A DNA stretch of 64,000 bases from Lineus longissimus (taxonomy: Eukaryota; Nemertea; Pilidiophora; Heteronemertea; Lineidae): contig NC_088321.1 in the NCBI RefSeq assembly GCF_910592395.1, positions 15,188,001 to 15,252,000 of the forward strand, written 5' to 3'. Both the position numbers and the translations under genes were made by a program. This document shows positions 34,566 through 46,400 of this stretch, in pieces. Positions within the stretch are counted from its first letter, which is position 1. Every line of letters starts with the position of its first letter. The notes under the pieces were generated by a model, which saw only the letters and a program-made list of their open reading frames with translations, did no database searches and had not been told where the DNA came from.

Positions 34566-35754
34566 TTGTGAAATCCCTGAACATTACTGGAAATCCTTTT
34601 GAATTGTCTGTGGGGGAGGGGGGGGGGGGGGGGTTCAAGCTATTATAAACAGTGCTGTCTCATCAACCATGCCTGATTGCTTGATATTCGCCATTGACAT
34701 ATCTTATGTAATATATTTATTACGAAAGTAAATGCTTTTGTAAATTTTATTCTGCGGTCGTAAGTTTTACAATAATTTACAAGTGACTTTTTGACGATGT
34801 GTTTGTAATATTTAAATTGTCGAAAAAATTGAACACCATATGCTGTAACATTTTCATCTAAGGATCACGATGTTTTAGTGCTCATTTTGTCAAATAAAAT
34901 TTACAGTTTTGAAAAGAGTTTTGCAGGTATAACGAACTTTAAAAGGGAAAATATAACGTTTGATTAAATATACTTTGTAAACAAAGAAATTGAACTTTAA
35001 ACTTCATTGCGTCTGAAAGAAGGACAGTATTTGAATAAAATGTAGGCACTGCGTTGAATGGTGTCATCTGCATTAGTACAGTGTTTCCTCCCCAGAGGGC
35101 AACATCGTAGTTGGGGATTATTTGACATATATTAGGGTCGCCTGAATTAAAACATCTGCCGTCAAAAAATGTGTATCTGAGTTTTTGACGCAGGTGCAAA
35201 TCACGTTGTCCCTTCTGTATGGTGAGTTATATCTATCGACCCCATTCTTTTAAGTCAATCATATAAAGGGTAAACAAACCAACCTGTAAATAACCCCTGT
35301 AGGGATTTTAAAATGCATTTATTTGTCATTTCATTGTAAAAATTAGACTTTCTTTGTTGCTGGAGGTCGTATTCTAGTGTTTCTAAGTTCGTTGTTAGGC
35401 CTTGTTCCTGGGAATTTCACAATTGTAACTTCGTTGGGGAGAGTAATTTTCACATGAAAGCAGCCAAGTCATCCATAATCACGGTTCATAAAGATTACTG
35501 GGTATTTTTGACACATTTGAAGAAATATCAATTTTTTTGGCGCAAATATTTTTACTGCATCGTGAGTATGAGCTCCGAGTTTCTGTGAATTTCCCGGGAA
35601 CGAGGTTTATCTGTCAAGTCTCCATAAACACGCAGTATTAGTTGTACAAAGGATCACATGTGATTAGTGAACTGGTTTAGAAATGACAAAAAGGTGGCGC
35701 TCTGATTTACAGGAGTTGTAACGAGAAAATCGTAGCCCTTTCTATCCTGAGGTG

Positions 35755-35768
35755 GTTGCTATGGTAAC
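35755..35768. promoter_or_regulatory. X-box-like motif
   Basis: GTTGCTATGGTAAC, a full match to the RFX consensus. A second, GTTGCCATGGTAAC, is at 36231-36244. Confidence 0.4.
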
Positions 35769-35870
35769 TGGTTTAAACAAAATAGACAGTGGTTAGTTTC
35801 ATTAAAGGTAGATTGCCTGTGTAGAAGGCTATTCAGATACATCGCTATCAAAGAGACCAACACCATCGAA

Positions 35871-35976
35871 GTGAGTTGCCCTCTCTAATACATAGTATAC
35901 TTGGATTGGCTGGGAATTGAACCCGGGACCTCAGAGGTCACAGGCATGGATGTTTCCACTGCACCACTCTGGCAGC
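35871..35976 (-). mobile_element. tRNA-derived SINE, family B
   Basis: Minus strand reads GCTGCCAGAGTGGTGCAGTG … CCCGGGTTCAATTCCCAGCC, A-box and B-box of a tRNA-like promoter, then GAGAGGGCAAC. Related to 9891-9985. Confidence 0.7.
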
Positions 35977-36230
35977 AATGTGTACTTATTCCCTATTGAG
36001 CCAAAGGGACGTATTACTGTAAAACCAATCAGGAGTCATCGAGGCTTTCCCATGGCAACACCACTGCAGTAATGATGTACATGTATTTACTGCAGCCTTG
36101 AAAACCAGGTGGATCCTGACCGATTTTACAGTACAGTATCCAAGAATCCTCTAAAACGTCACATCGGCACCCCTGGTGACAAGATTTGTAAATAGTGCTT
36201 TACTTGTCTGTGTAGTGCGTCTCCTGTTCA

Positions 36231-36244
36231 GTTGCCATGGTAAC
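36231..36244. promoter_or_regulatory. Palindromic X-box-like motif
   Basis: GTTGCCATGGTAAC, an almost perfect palindrome and full RFX consensus match, 463 bases after the one at 35755-35768. Confidence 0.4.
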
Positions 36245-36489
36245 GGTGTCTCAAATAACTGACTTTGTCCATAATTTGAAATGAAGTAATAAAACAGTTG
36301 TAAAGCTCAAATGAAGACTTTAAAGTTCGTGAAACAAGAAATAATAAGTTTGAAAATTGCATGTTTTCTGAGATGTAAGTTATACAAGAACTGTCCAGAT
36401 AGCTGTAATACAATGAAATGAAACAAGTTTTGAAAATTTTGCAAGGTTGCTTGGTAAGGGCAAGACTGGACTCATAGTGACTAACATGT

Positions 36490-36625
36490 GAGGTAAGGTG
36501 ATACAGTTAAAGCCCCAGTACAATTATTGTCCCTACAGTGTAGAAATAGTTGGCAGTACATATGAATGTACACTGAGGCTATACCTAATGCACCAGGGCT
36601 TTAACTGTACCCCATTACCTTATCT
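36490..36625. mobile_element. Hairpin element, copy 1
   Basis: Ends GAGGTAAGGTGATACAGTTA and GGGCTTTAACTGTACCCCAT followed by TACCTTATC pair over about 30 bases. Same family as 36704-36790. Non-coding. Confidence 0.75.
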
Positions 36626-36703
36626 CCCTTATCATGTCTAAGTACAAAAAGCACACCTCCTTCAGTTCATTAGTTGTAATTTTCAGAATTTTGTCGCAGT
36701 GTA

Positions 36704-36790
36704 TAAGGCAAAGTGATACAATTATAGTCTGGTACAATGCTACATATACACTGTAGGGGATGGGGACTATAATTGTACCTGGTTACCTTA
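36704..36790. mobile_element. Hairpin element, copy 2
   Basis: AAGGCAAAGTGATACAATTA at the left and GGACTATAATTGTACCTGGT with TACCTTA at the right pair with each other; a shorter copy of 36490-36625, 78 bases away. Confidence 0.75.
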
Positions 36791-36977
36791 CTGGTTTAGA
36801 GTGGAATGTACAAATAGTCAGTCTAGGAAGTGTCTTGGCTTTGAACTTGTCTCTTGTACATTGTGTGTATGATTTCAAGATGTTATTGGCGCGGAGGGAG
36901 GGCGGGGGAGGTCGCTAAAGCTATGAGGGTGTCGTGAACAGTGGTGGATGGCTAATTCTGTGAGGCCAGACAGTGGA

Positions 36978-37374
36978 ATCCCCCCCCCTCCCCTTTGAGC
37001 TGGTTATTGGAGTCTCATGGACCTCATGAAAGAACTACGCCATCGCCATCTTCAGGGCAAGGTAGAAACTAAAAAGACCTTTTGGTCTTTTCAGTTCCTG
37101 CCGTGCCCTGAAGATGGCGATGGGGAGGTTCTTTCATGCACGGTACAAACTGAGAAGACCGCTTGGTCTTTACAGTTCCTAACTTGGTCTGAAGATGGCG
37201 ATGGCGAGGTTCTTCATGTTCTGAACTATGCCATCGCCATCTTCAGGACACGGTAGGAACTGAAAAGACCGTTTGGTCTTTTCAGTTCTTACCTTGGCCT
37301 GAAGATGGCGATGGCGTAGTTTTTTCATGAAGTCCATGAGACTCCGATAACCAGCTCAAAGGGGGAGGGGGATT
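36978..37374. mobile_element. ~397-bp palindromic element
   Basis: Outer arms CCCTTTGAGCTGGTTATTGG with AGTCTCATGGAC (left) and GTCCATGAGACTCC with GATAACCAGCTCAAAGGG (right). Inside, GAAGATGGCGATGG and its complement CCATCGCCATCTTC occur four times in alternating orientation with AAGACCTTTTGGTCTTTTCA dyads. Confidence 0.85.
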
Positions 37375-38068
37375 TGGGCCACGGAGATCTACTTGGTTCG
37401 GCGCTGAAGGTGTTAAGTCAAATTTAGCAAACTGCTCCAAATGGTTAACCCAAGTCAACATCCATGGACACGAAACATGATAAACTATCTGTTTTGACGG
37501 TATTTCCATTGGTGGAGATGAGAGATTGTCTTGTGAAAATCTGATAAACAGATAAACCAACTCGCATCTCTCTTAGTTGGGAAACCAAGTGGCCGACTGG
37601 TGGGTCAATCTTTGATGTTTTGTGCATCATTTCAGTTATGATACTGAGGCTGACTCCATCTCTGCAAAATTTCAGCCTTAAGATTGTCTAAAATTGGCAT
37701 TTTTTCCGACATCATTGCGGGACAATCTACAAGAGATTTTTTCAATCAGCCGAGATGATATCTGTGCTTTATAAGTTATATTATTATTACTATCATGTAC
37801 ATGTACATCAAGATTTCAACAACTTCAATAACGCAACATTGAGAAATAAATTTTTTGATATTTAAAATATAAAGATGCTTTGTGTTTGATGATTGTCCAT
37901 TTTCGGAAGAGATGTTGAGAGGTAGCGTGCCAGGATCACTCATCACAACAGAACAGTTGTCACAGGATAGGATTGGAAGCTGGCTCTCTGATTCTGCAGA
38001 GAAGTAGATAACCAGCTGGAGGAGTCAAATTAATTCCCCAATTGTTTGATTTTCAATGGAACAAAAAG

Positions 38069-38251
38069 TACAGTGCAACCTCGCTTGACTGACACCTCCT
38101 TATACAGGGCAATCTCTCTAATCAGGACAGTAGTTTTGGTCCCATATTGGTTGTTTCCATTCAATTAGACCTCTCTAATCAGGACTCCTCTCTAATAAGG
38201 ACAGCACTTGTCAGTCCCAAGGGTATCCTCAATAGAGAAGTTCTACTGTAC
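38069..38251 (+). mobile_element. Pogo/Tigger-like MITE
   Basis: Diverged full-length copy: left end AGTGCAACCTCGCTTGACTG, right end AATAGAGAAGTTCTACTG, with the shared core TTTTGGTCCCATATTGGTTG. Confidence 0.8.
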
Positions 38252-39376
38252 ATTAAATTAACTGGATGTGGCCCTGCACTATAAGGGATGAACCTACAGA
38301 TAACTTATCTCAACCTGCAAACTGTATAGAAGAAATATAGCTTCCAGTGCTGCCCCCTACACTAAACCAGCTAAACTGATCAAAGTTCCATGGCCATTTC
38401 CACATGATGGCTGGCCTATTTTCACCTGGCCTGAAATGACAATCCTTTTTAAAGTAGCTGCCCTGCACTATAAGGCATGGCCTTCTACATCAGACTGTGA
38501 CACATTCTTTGTAAAATAATAACTGAGATCACTAGGTCACAACCAACTAAACTCGAGTAGTCTCTCAGAAAAATCCATAGGACTCGAGCAGGCAGCTGGT
38601 GAGCTGATCCGCCATCAGCTGCAGGAGTATGATTTAAAACAGCCCCCCCCCCCCCCCGCTGTGTTTTCTGCATCACCCTGCAGAAAAGCATTAAAAGGGA
38701 GAAGACGCCTCAAAGCTACTGGGGGATATTTCGCTTCGTTCAACTTTAATGATTAGTTCCTAGGCTGACTCATATGTGGCGCTGCAATCGTTTTTGCCAT
38801 CTGGAGGACAAACTACGAATTAGTCATGGGTTATGCATGGTGTTTACATAAGAAAATACATGTGGCGACACACATGTGGTGAGGTTTATCATAATTCGGT
38901 CCGGAATATTCACTGTTTTACGAAATACTAAACAGACAAAAATAAATCTTTAGGTTGGTATTGTTTGATAATCTATTTATGATCCTGTAAATCGTGTTTA
39001 TTTGATAAGGAATTGTGTAATTTGGCCGGTTGCAGCATGCGGCTGGTTTCGTAATGTCAAAATCCCTTGCATATACAGGGTGGCCCAGAATTATTTTCCT
39101 TCGGACAATAGAATTCTATGGTGCATCCATTGTGTGAGGGAACATAATTCTGAGCCAGGCTGTAGATATTCATATGCCTTGCCTATGGTCATGCATTGTT
39201 GCACACATGCCATATGGCATGTAAGTTGCTTTGCTTGTGTTGTGTGATGCTGGGGCTGGTTGTTAAATCAAGGACAAGGTCAGGTGCTAGCTATACATTG
39301 AAATTAACAGTCCTCGATCGGAAAGGACATGTAGTTTGATCGCATTCAACTGTAGGTTATAAATCCATTGAAAAAT

Positions 39377-39547
39377 ACGACACTTAAGAAGTTTGCCTGG
39401 AAGTTACGACGGTACCGGCGGTTTAGACAATGGGAGACTGCTAAATTGTGGAATCGGTTTGCTAGTTGGCAGATTCCCCATTTTAGCCGTCTCCCATTGT
39501 CTAAAGCATACCGTCGCCACTTCCTGGCCAATACTGTAAGTGTCGTA
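39377..39547. mobile_element. 171-bp hairpin element
   Basis: ACGACACTTAAGAAGTTTGC … GTTTAGACAATGGGAGAC (left) pairs with GTCTCCCATTGTCTAAAGC … TACTGTAAGTGTCGT (right) over about 58 bases, around a ~55-base loop. Frames of 81-83 codons run on both strands but have no similarity to known proteins. Confidence 0.8.
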
Positions 39548-39627
39548 CAAAGATTTATAGTGATCTTTAGTGATTCTGTTGCTAATAGAGGGCGCATCTT
39601 GTGGAAGAGTTAAAGGCTCAGATCACT

Positions 39628-39693
39628 TCAATCCTTAATAGAGAGGGTGTCCTAATTAGAGAGGTGTTCGGTTAGGGAGGTTCTAATGCACTT
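39628..39693 (-). mobile_element. Fragment of pogo/Tigger-like MITE
   Basis: Minus strand reads AACCTCCCTAACCGAACACC then TCTCTAATTAGGACACC and CTCTCTATTAAGGAT: left end of the family only. Confidence 0.7.
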
Positions 39694-40999
39694 TATTACA
39701 GATTACATAATCGGAACATTGAATGAAAATACTTCTCGTCCGAAGCACTTTGTGTCCAGGCTCCGAACAAAATAGAGTTGTTTGACGTGTTTATGAAACT
39801 GGTGGAAAAAGAATTTTTGCCAAGTGAAAATAATGAGTTGTATGAACCATATTATCATTAGTTTTCATGAATTCTTGTTACAAATACAGCTGACTGCACA
39901 CTTGCCAATGAATTATTCATCCTTCACTATGATGTAAACACCACCGCACACCTGTTCGAACCCCGATGAGCTGGACTCTAAATTCAACAATTTAATATAC
40001 AAATTATAAAGTTATCGGTACTCTAGAAAGGCATTTATCCGGAACTATCGGTGCTATCATCCGGCCCTGATTCATTCATTCCATTTGGATTAGAATGCTA
40101 CCATTCATAAAGTTTATAAAACTTTTATGTCCTACAACCTTCAATTGATTTATGTACTATGAAGATGACAATGAAAGTTTGAACGACTTGTACTTGAAAT
40201 TCAATAGGCCTGGACAAACGTTTAACTTGTTATATTTTCTGTGGGCTTATCAGGACATATTTGTCACTCTAAATATCGACACAATTTTGCTGGGTGGTTG
40301 TGTTCATCTTCTCAGGTAAGTTCTGTGACTTTCATGACTGTTTTGAACGCATTGGGCCGACACATTCAAAACAACTAAACCTTGGGGCGACCACGTTTAA
40401 AAACAACAACATTTGAAACAATTTGAAGTTCATGAAACTGTGTAAATATTTATGAAGGGATGTGTGACACAGATAACAGTACACTAGGGCAACAGACTCT
40501 CCAGAGCAAATTGTGCTTTTTAATTTAAAACTTGTTTTTAGACCATACAACTCCTACCAATCATAAAATCTAAAATAACCAGAACGCAATGTCTCTTGTC
40601 AAAAGGCCAACTTATTCTCATTTTCATATCTGAACCTTGACATCAATTGATATGAGTTTATTTTCTTAATTGATCAAAGTCTTAAGATTGTTTCTGACCC
40701 ATGATCCGATTTTGAGTAACGAGATACTCAGCAGGTGTACGCCTGATCAATTGACGTGATTGATGAAAGCAGGCCCCACTTGATTCAAGGCTGACCACTT
40801 GATTTAATCTCGTGGTCCATCTGCTTTCTGGATACCTTCCAATCGAGTTTCACCATTGGAAAGGGCAATGACCCTGTTTTGATAAACATGGCTGATATTC
40901 ATGTCGTCCTTCATTTGTGTACACAGGCAAAACTTTCTGTAAAATATGAAACATTACATCGTACCTATGACTCTTCTTGCCTTGGGGGGGTTACATGTA

Positions 41000-41102
41000 C
41001 AGTAGAACCTCCCTGAGCGGACACCTCTCTATTAAGGACACCTCTCTATTAAGGACAGCACTTGACAGTCCTGAGGGTGTCCTTAATAGAGAGGTTCTAC
41101 TG
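41000..41102 (+). mobile_element. Pogo/Tigger-like MITE, 103 bp
   Basis: Perfect-looking ends CAGTAGAACCTC and GAGGTTCTACTG inside TA…TA target duplications; contains CACCTCTCTATTAAGGACA twice. An internally deleted copy. Confidence 0.9.
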
Positions 41103-42189
41103 TATAATCAAGGATCTTGTACGAATCCAGCAATGGAAATTTCTGAATGTAACCATGTGACCAGCCCGGGTGACCATGATTTGTGTCAAACTTTTAATCT
41201 TGTTTGACCCACATATTGACCTCACCTGAGGTACTGATGTACTCGAAACCCACTTTTCGTTCTCCAAGTACAAGTCTTTGGCAATTGAACCCTTTTGTTG
41301 GAGGGTGACATGCAGTGCCCTTTGTTGCACCATCTCGAAACATGTCAAACAAACTTTCTGGGAATAATACTTTTCATCCTAACAGATGGCAATTCTTGGT
41401 TGGTCTGTCTAGATGAATGTAAGCTTTACTGTCCGTTGCTGGTATCAACTGTCGCCAGAAGATGGCCCTGGCTGAAAAATGACGTAGCATATCATGCGCC
41501 CCCTATACACTGTCAGCAGAGTCAAAGAGTTAAAAGCACAGCGATATGGCAGGATCCAATTTCCATTATAAAAGCAGTGAGGGTTGATCCGCCTGGAATA
41601 AAAAGTCCTGTCGAGAACAGCTGGAGTGTTATGAATAAAATTATGTCGATACTCCAGAATGAATAATAACTTGAACTTAAAAACAAAAGTGGAAAAAGAA
41701 TATCATGCCAGTTGGGAGGGTTTGCATAATTGGATTCAGCAAAAAACAAAGAACTATTGTCACCATGCCATGAATTTTCATGATATGAAGAAAAAAAAAA
41801 CTTTTCCATTTCCCGTTTGTAACTCCAGCGCATATCAGCGTGATAAGGCTTGATCAAGATATTCAGAAATTCGAGTATGACTCGCTGTTTCATTAATTGG
41901 TGTTGTACCAGCTGAGGCCCGGCAAGGGCATTGTATTGCTTGTACAAAGTTCGGTTTAACAGCGCGTTTCATTCAAGGTAGCCAAGTTTAGAATGCTAAT
42001 CATTTCGCTAAAGATGATTGAAAAGGGGACAAAACAGACAAAGGGTTCGTGAAGAAGTAATGTAGGTCATGTCTAAACGAACGGGCGACTGTTATGTGAT
42101 TTTTTTTACGGATGACATGACCACAACTACCGGTGACAGACACTGCTGTACTGTCTAGACTCATGACAAGCCAAAAGGTTTTAGTACCT

Positions 42190-42599
42190 GTACGGTGGAA
42201 CCTCCCTTAGCAGACACCTCTCTATAAAGGATACCTTCTTTATTAAGTATACTACAGTAGAACCTCCCTTAGCGGACACCTCTCTATAAGGGACAACCTC
42301 TCTATCAAGGACACTAGTTTTGGTCCCACATTGGTTGTTTCCATTCAATTTGACCTCTCTAATCAGGACACCTCTCTATTAAGGATAGCACTAGTCAGTC
42401 CCAAGGGTGTCCTTCATATTAAGGACAGCACTAGTCAGTCCCAAGGGTGTCCTTCATATTAAGGACAGCACTAGTCAGTCCCAAGGGTGTCCTTCATATT
42501 TTGGTTCCATTCATTTTGACCTCTCTAATCAGGACACCTATTGAGAAAAGTATTTGTCTGCCCAGAGGATGTCCTTAATAGAGAGCTTCTACTAGTGTA
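42190..42599 (+). mobile_element. Pogo/Tigger-like MITE with nested and tandem expansion
   Basis: A partial left end (42190-42250), then a full left end ACAGTAGAACCTCCCTTAGC at 42254. Inside, a 44-bp segment with AAGGACAGCACTAGTCAGTC and CCAAGGGTGTCCTTCATATT is tandemly triplicated. Right end AATAGAGAGCTTCTACTAG. Confidence 0.85.
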
Positions 42600-43368
42600 C
42601 ATGTATCTATTGAATGATAGATGCACTTTGGACCTAACCTCCTGTGCATTCTTCTCTATATTTGAATATTGATCCAAATTAGTTTAAGACCCAGCACCCT
42701 ATATTTTAAGAAATCAATGCTTTACTGCATCTGCCACTCCGCTGCCTACCGGTACCGGTACGCTGTGATGGGGTGTCGATCAACCGCTCCACGGTTGGCC
42801 AGTAACGAAAGGGTTAAAGGGGACTGTTAGCAGGAGGAGTTGAGGTGCTAATTTGGTCATCTTCAGGTGACTTATATACACAGTAAGGGCCTAGGTCATG
42901 TTAGATTCAGCACTGATATATCCCTCGTGCAAGCATGAGTCATTTCGACACACTGTGAGTGAGTGACTCCTATTGGTGACTTTGTGTAACTTTATCTTGC
43001 CTGCCTAGCTGCTGCCTATAGTGTCCCTTTAAACTTATAATATAACCAGATGAACGCAACATATTTTCGTTGAAAGATTCCGACAACTCACCTTTTCCAA
43101 CCTCATTGAATAAGTTTTCCTTTCCTGGGACAGATCAGCTCAGCAAACTGGAAAGCCTGTCGGATTCTCGGATATCTGGGGAATTGATTCTCCTGGACAC
43201 TTTTTTTGTCAGGTCACACTGCCTGAAATCATCTGTCAGTCTGTGCGTCGCGATCTAATCACATATAAAATGTGATTTCCCATTTGAAAATATCATTTGC
43301 TTTCTCCTTTCAGCTGTTACTGCTTCAAATTGTAACGGAGTTACGTGCTGTGAAGGTGACAATTCAAA

Positions 43369-43419
43369 ATGGGAACAGCGGGAGAAAGTGGTCAAATTCT
43401 GACAAATCGGAATCAGCAA
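43369..43419 (+). CDS. SLC2A1-like: GLUT exon 1: start codon, N-terminal tail
   Basis: [17 protein letters not shown], 17 codons, donor CAA|GTAAGT. ATG context AAAATGG. The exon probably starts at 43314, after CTCCTTTCAG, so its first 55 bases would be 5' UTR. Confidence 0.85.
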
Positions 43420-46400
43420 GTAAGTTTCATTAGGCCAAACAGACGATTAAGGTTGTTTCCTGTCCAAGTCCCTCCAAAAAAATGTATAGAGTCGGACTGC
43501 AGGATATGTTTTTGGGGGGTTTTTGGAGACAGCGTATGCATTTTATAGGTCGAAAATTGGAATCAGGGGGATTGTTTCACAAAAAAGGGGTAGGGGTCGG
43601 CACAAAATATATGGTTCACAGTAAGTGTTTACCTTTTTGTTTCAGTCCGTGACGGCCTGCCTCCTCCTGTCGATATTTGGAGCAACATGTGGTGCGCTCT
43701 CGTTTGGTTACAACACTGGTGTCATCAATGCCCCACAATCTGTGAGTATACCCCATCTAACAAATATCTTAATAGATGGTTTGAAAATAAAATTTTGGCC
43801 TATTTGTTACGCCCTTTTCACAGCAGCGGAAATTTGCCATGACGTAAACAAAACAACAGACGCACTTATTCAAGCAATTTGGTTTTTTTTGACACCCAGT
43901 ATATTGTCATTGTAGGTGATAGAAAAATTCATCAATGAGACCCAGATGTTACGGACGGGAAGCTGGATGCAGGACCAGACCATCTCATTGCTCTTGGCTA
44001 TCACTGTGGCGATATTTGCGGTCGGCGGGATGCTGGGTGGATTCTCCGCCGGTTGGTGGGCGAACCGCTTCGGAAGGTAGGATCAAATAATTTTTATAGT
44101 TAGTCACGTACCGACGTGTTGAGCTTTGCATGAGACATTTCCGATGTTTGGAGGCATTTCCATATTTCTCCTCAGGGAGAAGGGTTAAATTTGACAACAG
44201 AAATAGAAGGATCTATGTCTCAGGTCACCGTAGAATTTTAAATTTTCAAAATCGGACAAAAATCACCATTCGCAAGTTAGTGCCATTCCGAGGACAGAAT
44301 CACATGAGAATTTTTTCATTTTTTGCTCTCTGCTCTTTTACATCCGTGATAAGAGCTAATATGCTATTCATTAGTGTGCCGTCTTCCATTTAATATTTAT
44401 TCCTTATTTCATCAGTTATGTGGCAGGCAGGTTCGATCATGCAATACTTGTCGTAAATTGGTTTTAATCGGTAATTGGCGCTCCCACCCTGTGTGGAGAT
44501 GAGACAGGTCTGCTAATTGTCGCCAGTCAGCATCACAGCGCTGAAAATTTTATTCCGCAAGTTAAAGATGGATAGAATTTTGGAAATTCCGCATGGAATT
44601 GGTTATTATCACCAAGACATACAGCACAATCTTATACAAATACGTTTTAGAAATTTTGTTTACTTTGTTAAAGCATGACTCAGCATTACGGCAAATTAAC
44701 ATAAGACGGATCAGGAGATCAGGAACAATGGAATTACATTACTGCAGGACGTAAAAAGTATGTTTGTAAAATGGATCAAAGTACTTTAAATTAAGCTACC
44801 GGTTTAAGCAAACAAGTGCTCTAATAAATGTTGGGTTGTTATCATCATATCATATCATTACCGGCGTCGTAACCCTATTGGATTTTTGCCGGAGGTATGG
44901 AGTCCACTATAGGCTACTGTCCACCTATGTAGGATCTTTTACTTGCCCTGGCATAGACACTCAGGTACAAGGGACCACGGCTTTTAGTCTCATCCGACAG
45001 ACCCTCGAGTATTTCATACGTTAGTGTACGTGTTGTGAAGAGCCAGGAATTTTAGTTCCTTGAAAGCCACGCCGGTTCATCCAGAAATACAATCCTGGGT
45101 TCTCCCCGGGATCGAACCCGGGCCCTATTGCGTGGTAGCCAGCAGTGTTAACCACTAGGCTATGAGGCTCCTTATGAGTTGATGGTTGACCATTAGCACC
45201 ACCATTGGCTAGAACCTGAAAACCAAAATCGTCAATTAGAACTCCTTCAAAATGAAGTGAATGCCCATTTAAAACCTGGTAGGCTGTGCTCTGGAAAACA
45301 AAAAAACAGACTACTGTCCTAGAAATTGGCTTGGACTTGGTTGTGCGGCCCTTTGGATGGGTCTCTCCAAGACCGGGACAACTGTCCTGACTTGGAAAGC
45401 TCTCCTGACTGGGACAACTGTCCTGACTAAAACATCTGTCCTGACTGGGACAACTCTCCTGACTTGGACAACTCCTGACTGGGACAACTCTCCTGACTAA
45501 AATCTCTGTCCTGACTGGGACAACTCTCCTGACTAAAATCTCTGTCCTGACTGGGACAACTCTCTTGACTTGGAAACTCTCCTGACTGGGACAACTCTCC
45601 TGAGTAAAACATCTGCCCTGACTGAAACACCTCTCCTGACTGGGACAACTGCAGAAATGCCAGCTCTCCCTTAAAAACTAGGAAACTAGAAGTGTAAAAA
45701 TCGAAAATTTAACAGTATATCCATTGAGTTGTTTCAATTTGTGTTTTGCAGAAGAGGTGGTATGCTCTTGAACAATGTTTTTGGCATCACTGCTGCCCTT
45801 TTGATGGGTCTTTCCAAGACGGCTAACTCGTTTGAAATGATCATCATCGGACGTTTGATCGTTGGATTTTGCTGCGGTAGGTGAAGAAAGCACTTCTTCT
45901 TCTTCTTCAGTATTCACTCTGCACTTAGAGACGTTATTCTCCGGGGAGTATTCCTCCTCCAAGCCGGGATGAGCGTTTTATCATGCCACTACAGTTGAAC
46001 ACCAATAGGTTTTTGGCCTGGTGACTCCCGTCTTTGGCCGGTGGTGTAGTCCATTAAAAACTACTCCTGTTTCTCACTTGGTTGACTTTGCTTGCACTGG
46101 CGTAGACCCCAGACACAGGGCACCTCGATGACATCATAAAAAAATGACCTTTTTCTTTTTCTAGGTATATTTACTGGCTTGACACCGATGTACCTATCGG
46201 AAGTTGCTCCAAATCGCCTTCGTGGTGCATTAGGGACTGTGAACCAGCTAGGTGTCGTTATTGGTATCCTGATCTCACAAGTTCTAGGAATAAACGAGGC
46301 CTTTGGAAATGAGAAATACTGGTCACTTTTACTGGGTAAGTGCGAGATTTGACCGTTTTTATCTGCGACACAGGAAAACCTCTCTATTGAGTACACCGTC

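Larger units (their letters stand above)
31491..43313. other. Intergenic region and receptor 3' UTR
   Basis: No further coding exon recognised; open frames are short or lie in repeats. The 3' UTR of the receptor starts here but its end is unclear; AATAAA words occur at about 34894, 35036 and 36286. Contents: a ~25-bp array (31940-32030), 18-bp array (34225-34565), X-boxes (35755, 36231), SINE (35871-35976), hairpin elements (36490-36790, 36978-37374, 39377-39547) and MITEs (38069, 39628, 41000, 42190). A 5' untranslated GLUT exon may be hidden here. Confidence 0.65.
44077..45751. other. GLUT intron 3
   Basis: 1.7 kb with a family A SINE (44897-45171) and the CTGACTGGGACAACTCTC array (45367-45655). 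Nothing else recognised. Confidence 0.7.

Noticed and set aside
34162-34638. 158-codon minus-strand frame of repeated SKFTSIH and VNLLVF units
   Set aside because: Caused by the 18-bp minisatellite, whose period is a multiple of three; no similarity and no splice context.
41522-41947. 141-codon minus-strand open frame in the intergenic region
   Set aside because: No domain or credible start context; the overlapping plus-strand frames are equally open, as expected by chance.
45095-45171. Minus-strand tRNA gene
   Set aside because: A- and B-box words are good, but the seven-base acceptor stem and anticodon arm do not pair convincingly, and related copies share a long body. A SINE explains it.
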